From: LMUY01 sp964235495
Lineage (GTDB): Bacteria > Pseudomonadota > Alphaproteobacteria > Acetobacterales > Acetobacteraceae
Direction of reading: 5' to 3'
Assembly: GCA_964235495.1 (NCBI GenBank)
Contig: CAXSAX010000023.1
Location: 1 to 62,027, forward strand
Length of the DNA: 62,027 nt
The notes beneath the pieces are model-generated. The model did not search any database. It was not told where the DNA came from and was given only the letters and a program-made list of their open reading frames with translations. Both the position numbers and the translations under genes were made by a program. Positions 26,041-34,217 of this stretch are shown one piece after another. The stretch's first letter is position 1; each line of letters starts with the position of its first letter.

Positions 26041-27278
26041 CAGGCGAAGAACTCGCGCACCCGGTCCAGCGTGCCGGCCAGCACGTCGATCTCCGCGGTG
26101 GTGGTGTAGATGCCGAAGCTGGCGCGCGCCGTGCTGTCCACGCCGAGCCGATGCATCAGCGGCTCCGCGCAGTGATTGCCGGCCCGCACCGCGATGCCGT
26201 TGCGGTCCAGCAGGGTTGCCACGTCATGCGCGTGGGCGCCTTCGAGCGTGAAGGAGACGACCCCGCCGCGGTCCTGCGCCCGGCCCAGCACCCGCACGCC
26301 CTTCACCTCCGCCATGCGGGCGAGGGCGTAGTCGGTCAGCTCGGCCTCGTGCGCGGCGATGGCGTCGAAGCCGATCGCCTCCACCCACTCGATGGCGCGC
26401 TTCAAACCGATGGCCTCCACGATGGGCGGGGTGCCGGCCTCGAACTTGTGCGGCACGTGCGCCCAGCTGCTGCGCTCGAAGCTGACGCTGCCGATCATGT
26501 CGCCGCCCCCCATGAAGGGCGGCATCGCCTCAAGCAGCGCCATGCGGCCCCACAGCACGCCGATCCCGGTCGGGCCATACAGCTTGTGGCCGGTGAACAC
26601 GTAGAAATCCGCGTCCAGCGCCTGCACGTCGACCCGGCGGTGCACCACGGCCTGGCTGCCGTCGAACATGACCTTGGCGCCCGCCGCATGCGCCGCCGCC
26701 GCGATGCGGGCCGCCGGCAGGTAGGTGCCCAGCACGTTGGACATGTGGACCATCGCCACGAGCCCGACCCGGCCATCGGCCAGCTTGGCCTCGTAATCCG
26801 CCCAGTCCAGCTCGCCCAGCTCGGTCACCCGCGCCACCCGCAGCTCGATCCCGCCGCGGTCCCGCAGCATCTGCCACGGCACGATGTTGGCGTGGTGCTC
26901 CATTTCCGAGATCAGCACCGCCTGGCCCGGCCGCAGCAGGCTGCCATAGCTGTGCGCCAGCAGGTTGATCGCCTCCGTGCTGTTCTTGGTGAACACCACC
27001 TCGTCGCGGGACGGCGCATTGAGCAGCCGGGCCACCGCGTCCCGCGTGCCCTCATAGGCGTCGGTGGTGCGCTCGCTCATCCAATGCAGGCCGCGATGCA
27101 CGTTGGCGTACTGCGTCCGCATGGTCTCGGACATGGCGTCGACCACCGTATCCGGCTTCATGGCAGAGGCAGCGCTGTCCAGGAACACCAACGGCTTGCC
27201 GTGCACAGTCTGCGACAGGATGGGAAACTCGGCGCGGATGCGCGCCACGTCGAGCGGGGTGCGAGTCATCATGTTCAT
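26040..27278 (-). CDS. sufS: Cysteine desulfurase SufS
   Basis: A PLP enzyme of 412 aa that removes sulfur from cysteine for the SUF pathway. The PLP lysine is in FTGHKLYGPTGIG, and the active-site cysteine in RAGNHCAEPLM with the SufS-type (group II) flanks. The ATG overlaps the stop of the upstream small membrane gene (ATGA), and the stop overlaps the sufU start. Confidence 0.96.
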   Translation of the reverse strand: MNMMTRTPLDVARIRAEFPILSQTVHGKPLVFLDSAASAMKPDTVVDAMSETMRTQYANVHRGLHWMSERTTDAYEGTRDAVARLLNAPSRDEVVFTKNSTEAINLLAHSYGSLLRPGQAVLISEMEHHANIVPWQMLRDRGGIELRVARVTELGELDWADYEAKLADGRVGLVAMVHMSNVLGTYLPAARIAAAAHAAGAKVMFDGSQAVVHRRVDVQALDADFYVFTGHKLYGPTGIGVLWGRMALLEAMPPFMGGGDMIGSVSFERSSWAHVPHKFEAGTPPIVEAIGLKRAIEWVEAIGFDAIAAHEAELTDYALARMAEVKGVRVLGRAQDRGGVVSFTLEGAHAHDVATLLDRNGIAVRAGNHCAEPLMHRLGVDSTARASFGIYTTTAEIDVLAGTLDRVREFFA

Positions 27279-27487
27279 ACTGCGAAATGCCTAAAGAGAA
27301 GCGCCAGCAAGCCGATGGCTGATCCCATCAAAGCAGCCCCAGCAGCCGCGGCCGCGATGACGATCTTGAGCGGTTCCCACCGAAGCTGTTGCTGCTTGAG
27401 GGTAATACCGGCAAGCTTCTGGTCGATATCTACGCGAATTTGCGCCATCCGAAGCTCCCTTTCCTCGTCGTCCAGCAGCCCACTCAA
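27275..27487 (-). CDS. Small membrane protein inside the suf operon
   Basis: A 70-aa protein, or 57 aa if the internal Met at 27448 is used. The acidic-basic helical N-terminal half (LLDDEERELRMAQIRVDIDQ then KLAGITLKQQQLRW) is followed by one or two hydrophobic stretches, IVIAAAAAGAALMGSAIGLL and ALLF, ending RHFAV. A TTG start overlaps the sufD stop (TTGA), and the stop overlaps the sufS start (ATGA). The internal ATG has a strong GAGGAAAGGGAG site upstream, so it may be the main start. The gene is not among the known Suf proteins and no function is recognised. Confidence 0.65.
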   Translation of the reverse strand: MSGLLDDEERELRMAQIRVDIDQKLAGITLKQQQLRWEPLKIVIAAAAAGAALMGSAIGLLALLFRHFAV

Positions 27488-28740
27488 GCCGCCTGGCGCT
27501 GCCACCAGCCTTCGACCGCCTGTTCCAGCAAGGCACGCGCAGCCTCGTGCGTCACCGCCTCCATCGCGTCGTCCAGGAAGGCGCGGACCAGCATGGAGCG
27601 CGCTTCCGCCTCCGGGATGCCGCGGGCGCGCAGGTAAAACAGCTGGTCCGCATCCAGCTCGCCGATCGTGGCGCCGTGGCTGCATTTCACGTCGTCGGCG
27701 TAGATTTGCAGCTCCGGCTTGCAGTCGATCTCGGCATCCGGGGACAGCAGCAGCGCCTGGCTCATCTGGTATCCGTCGGTCTTCTGCGCAATGCGATCCA
27801 CCTCGATGCGACCCTGGAACACGCCGCGGGCATGGTCGGTCAGCACGTTCTTCACCGCCTGCCGGCTGGAGCACAGCGGGGCCTCGTGCGTCACCACGGT
27901 GGTGACGTCGCCCAGTTGGTGACCGCCCAGCAGCTGCGCCGCGTTCAGGTGCACGATGGCGCCGGGCCCGAGCAGGCGGGCATGGAACTCGGCGCGCGAC
28001 AGCTGCCCGCCCAGGGTGAGCGTGAAGGCATCGTAGAACCCGGCGGCCTGCACGTCGGCGTAGATCGTCGCAAGGTGGAACGCCTCGCCCGCCTCCTCCT
28101 GCACGCGGATGTGGGTCAACGTCGCGTTGGCCGCGACCTCGATCTCCGTGACCGGGTTGTGCAGGTAGCGTCCCCGGCCGCGGAACAGCTCGATCACCGT
28201 GAGCCTGGCGCCCTCCGCCAGGCGGATCGCATGGCGGGGGTGGAAGGCCAGGGAACGGCCCTCGGTCTCCGCCGCCAGGTGCACCAGCGTCAGCGTGCCG
28301 GCATCCACGCCCTCGGCAACGGACAGAACGGCTCCATCCTCCGCCAACATGGCGTTGAGCGCCACGGCCGGCTCCTTCTCGGGGCGTGAGAGGGTGCCGA
28401 AATGTCCCTGCTGCGCGAACGACGCGAAGGTGACGCTCTCAGGCAAGCGGGACAGGTCCTCTCGCAAGCGGCCATCCAGGTAAACGAGCCGGGGGCCGGT
28501 CTCGGGAATGACGGGAAGCTCGCCGCCTGCGATCGACGTGAGCGGCTCGCGGAACTCGCTCTCGGCCAGGGCCCGCAAGCTGGTGTAGCGCCAGCCCTCC
28601 ACGCGCGGCCCGGGCAGGCCGGTGCGGCGGAACATGTCGGCCGCCGCGTCCCGCGCCGCCACATCGCCGGGCAGGCGCGCACGCAGGCCCTGGTAGCGCG
28701 CCAGGAAGCTGTCGGCCCCCCGCTGCAGGGAGGTGCTCAT
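27484..28740 (-). CDS. sufD: Fe-S cluster assembly protein SufD
   Basis: The second scaffold subunit of SufBCD, 418 aa. The C-terminal beta-helix region is recognisable by CSSRQAVKNVLTDHARGVFQ, then DGYQMSQALLLSPDAEIDCK and DVKCSHGATIGELDADQLFY, including the His/Cys around the cluster site. The start overlaps the sufC stop by four bases (ATGA). Confidence 0.95.
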   Translation of the reverse strand: MSTSLQRGADSFLARYQGLRARLPGDVAARDAAADMFRRTGLPGPRVEGWRYTSLRALAESEFREPLTSIAGGELPVIPETGPRLVYLDGRLREDLSRLPESVTFASFAQQGHFGTLSRPEKEPAVALNAMLAEDGAVLSVAEGVDAGTLTLVHLAAETEGRSLAFHPRHAIRLAEGARLTVIELFRGRGRYLHNPVTEIEVAANATLTHIRVQEEAGEAFHLATIYADVQAAGFYDAFTLTLGGQLSRAEFHARLLGPGAIVHLNAAQLLGGHQLGDVTTVVTHEAPLCSSRQAVKNVLTDHARGVFQGRIEVDRIAQKTDGYQMSQALLLSPDAEIDCKPELQIYADDVKCSHGATIGELDADQLFYLRARGIPEAEARSMLVRAFLDDAMEAVTHEAARALLEQAVEGWWQRQAA

Positions 28741-29489
28741 GCCGCTTCGGCGACCACCTGGGCATAGCCGTTGGCTTCCAGCTCCTTGGCCAGCTCCGGC
28801 CCGCCGGAGCGGATGATGCGCCCAGCCGACAGCACGTGCACCCGGTCCGGCACGATGTAGTCCAGCAGGCGCTGGTAGTGCGTGATCACCAGGGCCGAGA
28901 AACCCGGCGCCCGCATCGCGTTCACCCCGTCCGCCACGATGCGCAGCGCGTCGATGTCCAGCCCGCTGTCCGTCTCATCCAGGATGGCGAGCTTGGGCCG
29001 CAGCACCGCCATCTGCAGCACTTCGTTGCGCTTCTTCTCGCCGCCGCTGAAACCCACGTTGACGTTGCGCTTCAGCATGTCGTCCGGCATGGACAGCCGC
29101 TGCATCGCCTCGCGCGCGATGCGCAGAAACTTGATCGCGTCCAGCTCCGGCTCGCCACGGCTGCGCGCCTGGGCGTTGTAGGCGGTGCGCAGGAAGTTGG
29201 CATTGCCGACGCCGGGCAGCTCCACCGGATACTGGAACGCCAGGAACAGGCCGGCCGCCGCGCGCTGCTCCGGCTCCATCTCCAGCAGGTCGACTCCGTC
29301 GAACGTCGCCGTCCCGCCAGTGACCTCGTAGCCCTCGCGGCCGGACAGCACGTAGCTGAGCGTGCTCTTGCCCGAGCCGTTCGGCCCCATAATGGCGTGC
29401 ACCTCGCCCGTCGGCACGGCTAGGTCGATCCCGTTCAGGATCGCCTTGCCGTCCTCTAGGGACGCCGCCAGCCCCTTGATCTCAAGCAT
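28737..29489 (-). CDS. sufC: Fe-S cluster assembly ATPase SufC
   Basis: The cytoplasmic ABC-type ATPase of the SufBCD scaffold, 250 aa. Walker A is GPNGSGKST, the ABC signature FSGGEKKRNE and Walker B LAILDETDSGLD, typical of SufC. The Met at 29489 gives the family N-terminus (LEIKGLAAS); upstream in-frame residues belong to sufB in another frame. Its start shares one base with the sufB stop (TGATG). Confidence 0.97.
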   Translation of the reverse strand: MLEIKGLAASLEDGKAILNGIDLAVPTGEVHAIMGPNGSGKSTLSYVLSGREGYEVTGGTATFDGVDLLEMEPEQRAAAGLFLAFQYPVELPGVGNANFLRTAYNAQARSRGEPELDAIKFLRIAREAMQRLSMPDDMLKRNVNVGFSGGEKKRNEVLQMAVLRPKLAILDETDSGLDIDALRIVADGVNAMRAPGFSALVITHYQRLLDYIVPDRVHVLSAGRIIRSGGPELAKELEANGYAQVVAEAA

Positions 29490-30997
29490 CAGCCAACCGA
29501 CCCCTCGAGCGAGATGGCCAGCAGCTTCTGCGCCTCGACGGCGAACTCCATCGGCAGCTCCTTCAGCACGTCCTTGCAGAAGCCGTTGACGATCATGCCC
29601 ACCGCGTCCTCCTGACTCAGGCCGCGCTGGCGGCAGTAGAACAGCTGCTCGTCGTTGATCTTGCTGGTGGTCGCCTCGTGCTCGACCTGGCTGGTCGCGT
29701 TGCGGCTCTCGATGTAGGGCACGGTGTGCGCCCCGCACTGGTCGCCGATCAGCAGGCTATCGCACTGGGTGAAGTTCCGCGCGTTCGCCGCCTTGGGCAG
29801 GATGCGGACCAAGCCGCGGTAGGTGTTGTCCGAGCGTCCGGCGCTGATGCCCTTGCTCACGATGGTGGAGCGGGAGCCCTTGCCGATGTGGATCATCTTG
29901 GTGCCGGTATCCGCCTGCTGGCGGTTGTTGGTCACCGCCACCGAGTAGAACTCGCCCACGCTGTCCTCGCCCTGCAGGATGCAGGACGGATACTTCCAGG
30001 TGATGGCCGAGCCGGTCTCCACCTGCGTCCAGCTCACCTTGGAACGCGCGCCGCGGCAGGCGGCGCGCTTGGTGACGAAGTTGTAAATGCCGCCCTTGCC
30101 GTCCGCGTCGCCCGGATACCAGTTCTGCACCGTGCTGTACTTGATGGTGGCGTCGTCCATCGCGACCAGCTCGACGCAGGCCGCATGCAGCTGGTTCTCG
30201 TCGCGCTGCGGCGCGGTGCAGCCCTCCAGGTAGGACACGCTGGCGCCTTCCTCGGCGATGATGAGGGTGCGCTCGAACTGCCCGGTGTTCTTGGCATTGA
30301 TGCGGAAGTAGGTGGACAGCTCCATCGGGCAACGCACGCCCTTGGGGATGTAGACGAACGAGCCATCCGTGAACACGGCGCTGTTCAGGGCCGCGAAGTA
30401 GTTGTCACCCGCCGGAATCACGCTGCCGAGATACTTGCGCACCAGCTCCGGATGGTCGTGCACCGCCTCCGAGATCGGGCAGAAGATCACCCCCACCTCG
30501 TACAGGCTCTTGCGGAAGGTGGTCGCCACCGAGACGCTGTCGAACACCGCGTCCACCGCGATGTTGCGCCCCTGCGCCGCACCCTCCTCGGCGCCCTCGC
30601 CGTCCGCGCCGACGACGCCGGCCAGGATGGCCTGCTCCTTCAGCGGAATGCCGAGCTTGGCGTAGGTCTTCAGCAGCTCGGGGTCCACCTCGTCCAGCGA
30701 GCGCGGGCCGTCCTTCTTCTTGGGGGCGGCATAGTAGTGGATGTCCTGGTAATCGATCGGCGGGTAGCCGATGCGCGCCCAGTCCGGCGACTCCATGGTC
30801 AGCCAGGTCGCATAGGCCTTGAGCCGCCACGCGAGCAGCCACTCCGGCTCCTCCTTGCGGGCGGAGATCATGCGGATGGTGTCTTCGTTCAGTCCCTTGG
30901 GGGCGACATCCATCTCGATGTCGGTTTCAAACCCCCACTTGTAGCCGGACTGGGTCAGCGACTGGACGGCATCAAGGGTTTCGGCAACGGCGGCCAT
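29489..30997 (-). CDS. sufB: Fe-S cluster assembly protein SufB
   Basis: The cluster-building scaffold subunit, 502 aa. The SufB hallmark region CTAPQRDENQLHAACVELVA, the catalytic Glu/Cys area and C-terminal SLLIGDQCGAHTVPYIE and RQRGLSQEDAVGMIVNGFCK are intact. The start at 30997, eight bases after the Rrf2 gene stop, is supported by family length; the frame is open to 31159 but reads into the regulator. Confidence 0.96.
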   Translation of the reverse strand: MAAVAETLDAVQSLTQSGYKWGFETDIEMDVAPKGLNEDTIRMISARKEEPEWLLAWRLKAYATWLTMESPDWARIGYPPIDYQDIHYYAAPKKKDGPRSLDEVDPELLKTYAKLGIPLKEQAILAGVVGADGEGAEEGAAQGRNIAVDAVFDSVSVATTFRKSLYEVGVIFCPISEAVHDHPELVRKYLGSVIPAGDNYFAALNSAVFTDGSFVYIPKGVRCPMELSTYFRINAKNTGQFERTLIIAEEGASVSYLEGCTAPQRDENQLHAACVELVAMDDATIKYSTVQNWYPGDADGKGGIYNFVTKRAACRGARSKVSWTQVETGSAITWKYPSCILQGEDSVGEFYSVAVTNNRQQADTGTKMIHIGKGSRSTIVSKGISAGRSDNTYRGLVRILPKAANARNFTQCDSLLIGDQCGAHTVPYIESRNATSQVEHEATTSKINDEQLFYCRQRGLSQEDAVGMIVNGFCKDVLKELPMEFAVEAQKLLAISLEGSVG

Positions 30998-31005
30998 GGG
31001 GCGTC

Positions 31006-31467
31006 CTACTCGGCAGAAAGGGAAAGGGACGCCATGGCGGCATGCCGTGGCGCAGATCTTGTCATGTCGGCCAGGCTTATCGCGGTCAGCGCCTCGCGCA
31101 CGGCGGCGTTCACCGTGTCCCACCGGCCGCGCACCGGGCAGGAGCACGACGCCTCGCACGGGGCGGGCGCACCCTCCACGCAGGCTGTCATCGCGATCGG
31201 GCCATCGATCGCCACGATCACGTCGGCCACCGCGATGGCGGAGAGCGGGCGCACCAGGCGGTAGCCGCCGCGTGCGCCGCGCTGCGACGCGACCAGGCCC
31301 GACGCGGCCAGCGCCTTCAGCACCTTGGCCACCGTCGGCTCGGGCACGCCGGTCGCAGCGGACACGCCCGGCGATGTCTGAACCCCGGGCGTCGCAGCCA
31401 GGCGAACCAGGACGACCACCGCGTAATCAGTCAGCTTCGACAACTTGAACATGCCAACCGGCTTCAT
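31006..31467 (-). CDS. Rrf2-family SUF operon regulator
   Basis: A 153-aa winged-helix repressor of the Rrf2/IscR family. The helix-turn-helix region YAVVVLVRLAATPG...VPEPTVAKVLKALAASGLV and the wing SQRGARGGYRLVRP are clear. Four cysteines (CVEGAPAPCEASCSCP) could hold a 2Fe-2S cluster as in IscR and related SUF regulators. As first gene of the suf run it likely represses the operon when clusters suffice. The start may be 31467 or the Met at 31452; neither has a clear Shine-Dalgarno. Confidence 0.88.
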   Translation of the reverse strand: MKPVGMFKLSKLTDYAVVVLVRLAATPGVQTSPGVSAATGVPEPTVAKVLKALAASGLVASQRGARGGYRLVRPLSAIAVADVIVAIDGPIAMTACVEGAPAPCEASCSCPVRGRWDTVNAAVREALTAISLADMTRSAPRHAAMASLSLSAE

Positions 31468-31480
31468 GCTTTGCTAATCG

Positions 31481-31495
31481 GGACCTTATAAGTCC
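31481..31495. promoter_or_regulatory. Imperfect palindrome upstream of the suf regulator, possible operator
   Basis: GGACCTTATAAGTCC lies 14 bases upstream of the regulator start. It is GGAC-TTATAA-GTCC with one extra C in the left arm. The minus strand holds TATAAG, usable as a -10 box. Its position in a 62-base gap in front of an autoregulated-type repressor suggests an operator overlapping the promoter. A -35 box is not clear. Confidence 0.4.
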
Positions 31496-31529
31496 TGTAT
31501 CCCCGAAGTGAGGGGTGGGGCCGTGTCCG

Positions 31530-31943
31530 TCAACCCCGAACCGTGGCGATGGCGCAGATTGCCGCCGGAAACAGCACGGCGGCCGCGAACGGCAAGCCGT
31601 ACCACAGCGCCTCGCCGGCGGAGCCGAGCGCCAGCAGCGACGCCGCTCCCGGCCGCCGCATGACCAGCGTCGCGGCGGCGGCGGCAAGCAGCAAGCCTGC
31701 CCCGGCCTCGGCGGCGCTTGACGCCGGGTCAGCCGCCAGGCGCCCGACGGTTCCCGCGATGTCGGCGCCGCCGGAGCGGAGCAGGGCGGCGGCAACGCTC
31801 TCCCCCACCAGGAACAGGCTGCCGAAGCCATACCGCAGCAAGGCCAGCAGGCCGGAGGCCAGCAACGGCAGGCACCACAGCGTGGCGCCTGCCAGGCACA
31901 GCGCGGCGGCGGCGAGCCGGATGGCCCGGACGGGGCGGCTCAG
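31530..31943 (-). CDS. Possible membrane protein, start unclear
   Basis: An open frame reading about 137 residues rich in Ala and Leu, with hydrophobic stretches near the start (CLAGATLWCLPLLASGLLAL), the middle (AGAGLLLAAAAATLVM) and the end (GLPFAAAVLFPAAICAIA). No ATG, GTG or TTG lies at the expected position; a CTG overlaps the stop of the preceding gene (CTGA) at 31943, and TTG codons occur further in. The composition looks like a real small membrane protein, but the start and even the coding status are uncertain. No family is recognised. Confidence 0.4.
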   Translation of the reverse strand: MSRPVRAIRLAAAALCLAGATLWCLPLLASGLLALLRYGFGSLFLVGESVAAALLRSGGADIAGTVGRLAADPASSAAEAGAGLLLAAAAATLVMRRPGAASLLALGSAGEALWYGLPFAAAVLFPAAICAIATVRG

Positions 31944-32323
31944 CTCCGGTCGCGCATGTCCGGGCCCTGCTCGCCTTCCTCCAGGTCGTCGTCGTCCAGC
32001 CGCTCCATGTGGATGGAGTGGTCGCCGCCATGCTGCTGCACGTCGCGCTCCCGCGGCCCGGACAGGCGGTCGATCACCTGCACCGTGGCGATGCCTTCCT
32101 GGTCCGCCACCTGGCGCGCCGCTTCCACCGCTTCGTCCAGACTCATCGCCAAGCCGTCCGGCCGCATCGGGTGGGTGCGCTCGGGCAGGCCGCGGCCGTG
32201 GGTTAGGGTGATCTCCACCACCGTCCGGTGCGGGTCGTCCTCGTCGAAGCGGCGCATGACGATCACCGACCGGCCGCCGTCCGGCATCGGGTCGTGGGGG
32301 TCGAGGGTGCGAATGTCGGCCAT
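31940..32323 (-). CDS. Uncharacterised acidic protein
   Basis: A 127-aa protein with no signal or membrane segment. It has a charged central part (SVIVMRRFDEDDPHRTVVEI, then RPDGLAMSLDEAVEAARQVA) that looks like a small alpha-beta fold and an acidic His- and Asp-rich tail (HMERLDDDDLEEGEQGPD). The start at 32323 has GGAG six bases upstream. Codon use matches its neighbours. No family is recognised. Confidence 0.6.
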   Translation of the reverse strand: MADIRTLDPHDPMPDGGRSVIVMRRFDEDDPHRTVVEITLTHGRGLPERTHPMRPDGLAMSLDEAVEAARQVADQEGIATVQVIDRLSGPRERDVQQHGGDHSIHMERLDDDDLEEGEQGPDMRDRS

Positions 32324-32417
32324 CGGCATCTCCAGTCTGGACGCAGTCAACGGGACAGCCCGCCGCCGGGTTCGATGCGCCTGGCGGCCCTGCTGGCGGG
32401 TGCGGTATGCGGATGGG

Positions 32418-33608
32418 ATGGAACACGCGCACGGACTGATCCTGCTCGGCGGCGTGCTGGGGCTGCTCAGCATTTTCGCCGGCCTGGCCTCCGCCCGGGT
32501 GGGCGCTCCACTGCTCCTGGTCTTCCTGGCCATCGGCATGCTGGCCGGAGAGGACGGACCCGGCGGCATCATGTTCTCGGACTACCGCGCCTCCTACCTG
32601 ATCGGCAGCATCGCCTTGGCGGCCATCCTGTTCGAGGGCGGCTTCAAGACGGAGCGGGCCATGCTGCGCCAGGCGTTCTGGCCCGCCCTGGTCATGGCCA
32701 CCGCCGGAGTGGCCATTACGGCCGGCATCGTGGCGGCCGTCGGCATCGTGGCGTTCGGCGCGCCCTGGGACGAGGCGCTGGTGATCGCCGCCGTGCTCGC
32801 CCCCACCGACGCCGCCGCGGTGGCGCTGCTGCTGCGGCAGGCGCGGGTGGCGGTGCCGCAGCGGCTGACGGCCCTGCTGGAGATCGAGTCCGGCCTGAAC
32901 GACCCGATGTCGGTGTTCCTGACAGTGCTGTTTGTGGCGATCCTGGTCTCGCACCAGCAGCCAACGGCCGGCCACGCCCTGGCCGAGTTCGCAACCGAGG
33001 CGGGCGGCGGCGCGCTGTTCGGCCTGGCGGGCGGGGCGGGGCTGGTCGCGCTGCTGCGCCGGCTGGCGGCGGACGCGCCGATCTTCCCGGTGCTGGCCCT
33101 GGCGGCCGTCCTCACGCTGTTCGGCGCCGCGCAGTCGCTGGGGGCCAGCGGCTTCCTCACAGTGTACGTCATGGGAGTGATCGCCGGCGTCAGCGACTAC
33201 CGCACGCGCGAGCGGATGGAGCAGTTCTTCGAGGCGGCGGCCTGGTTGGCGCAGGTCGCGCTGTTCCTCATGCTCGGCCTGCTGGTGACGCCGCACGCCC
33301 TGCTGCCGTCGCTGCCCGCCATCGCGACCATCGCGGCGGTGCTGATTGTGCTGGCGCGGCCGGCCGCGGCCTTCGCCTGCCTGCTGCCGTTCGGCTTCGG
33401 GCTGCGGCAAACCGCCTTCGCCGCCTGGGTCGGGCTGCGCGGGGCGGTGCCGATCTACCTGACCATCATCCCCGTGCTGCAAGGCGCGCGCAGCGGCGAG
33501 CGGCTGTTCGGGCTGGCGTTCGGCACGGTGGTCGCCTCCCTGGTGGTGCAGGGCTGGACCATCCGCCCGGCCGCTGCCCTGCTCGGCTTCGGCCGGGCGA
33601 AGGTCTAG
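32418..33608 (+). CDS. CPA1-family cation/proton antiporter
   Basis: A 396-aa membrane protein with about twelve helices, similar to the membrane part of NhaP2/CvrA potassium/proton antiporters. Diagnostic stretches are ILFEGGFKT, LAPTDAAAVALLL (the conserved Asp of the ion site), LLEIESGLNDPMSVF and WVGLRGAVPIYLTI. The cytoplasmic regulatory domains of E. coli CvrA are missing, so it ends just after the last helix. The Nudix gene follows after three bases. Confidence 0.9.
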   Translation: MEHAHGLILLGGVLGLLSIFAGLASARVGAPLLLVFLAIGMLAGEDGPGGIMFSDYRASYLIGSIALAAILFEGGFKTERAMLRQAFWPALVMATAGVAITAGIVAAVGIVAFGAPWDEALVIAAVLAPTDAAAVALLLRQARVAVPQRLTALLEIESGLNDPMSVFLTVLFVAILVSHQQPTAGHALAEFATEAGGGALFGLAGGAGLVALLRRLAADAPIFPVLALAAVLTLFGAAQSLGASGFLTVYVMGVIAGVSDYRTRERMEQFFEAAAWLAQVALFLMLGLLVTPHALLPSLPAIATIAAVLIVLARPAAAFACLLPFGFGLRQTAFAAWVGLRGAVPIYLTIIPVLQGARSGERLFGLAFGTVVASLVVQGWTIRPAAALLGFGRAKV

Positions 33609-33611
33609 CAA

Positions 33612-34217
33612 GTGCCTGCCCGGGTTCCCACCATCCGGGCCCGGCATGCGGCCAGCCTCGTCGTGCTGCGTCAGGCCGGCGGCGCGGCGATGCTGATGGG
33701 GACGCGCGGCGCCGGCCACCGCTTCATGCCCAACCGCCTGGTGTTCCCCGGCGGCGCGGTGGACCCGGCGGACGCGAAAGCCCCTGTCGCCGCCCCGCCG
33801 CCGCCGCATGTGCGCGCCCTGCTGGCGCGGGCCGCCGCACCGTCGCTGGCGCACGCCGTCGCCGTGGCCGCCGCCCGGGAGCTGCAGGAGGAGACCGCGC
33901 TGTCGCTGGGCGCCCCGCCCGACCTGTCCGGCTTCGACTATCTCGGCCGCGCCATCACCCCGCCGGACAGCCCGATCCGCTTCAACGCCCGCTTCTTCGT
34001 GGTGGACGCTGGCGCCGTGTCCGGCACGCTGGCCGGGTCGGGCGAGCTGGAAGGCCTGCGCTGGTACGGGGTGCAGGAGGCGCTGGCGCTCGACCTGGCC
34101 CGTCCGACCCGCGCCGTCATCGCCCTGTTGCAGGAATGGCTGGCGCTCAGCCCGGCGGCTCGGGCGGGGCGGACTCGGACTCCGGTGATCCGCAATCGCA
34201 GGCTGGCGATGGAATAG
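33612..34217 (+). CDS. Nudix hydrolase (long-insertion type)
   Basis: A 201-aa protein starting at GTG. FMPNRLVFPGGAVDPAD and AAARELQEETAL form a Nudix box interrupted by about 40 residues, as in NUDT19-type enzymes; the usual Gly after QEET is Ala. Members hydrolyse CoA-type or other nucleoside diphosphate compounds. Its last 71 bases overlap the convergent trmJ gene. Confidence 0.83.
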   Translation: MPARVPTIRARHAASLVVLRQAGGAAMLMGTRGAGHRFMPNRLVFPGGAVDPADAKAPVAAPPPPHVRALLARAAAPSLAHAVAVAAARELQEETALSLGAPPDLSGFDYLGRAITPPDSPIRFNARFFVVDAGAVSGTLAGSGELEGLRWYGVQEALALDLARPTRAVIALLQEWLALSPAARAGRTRTPVIRNRRLAME

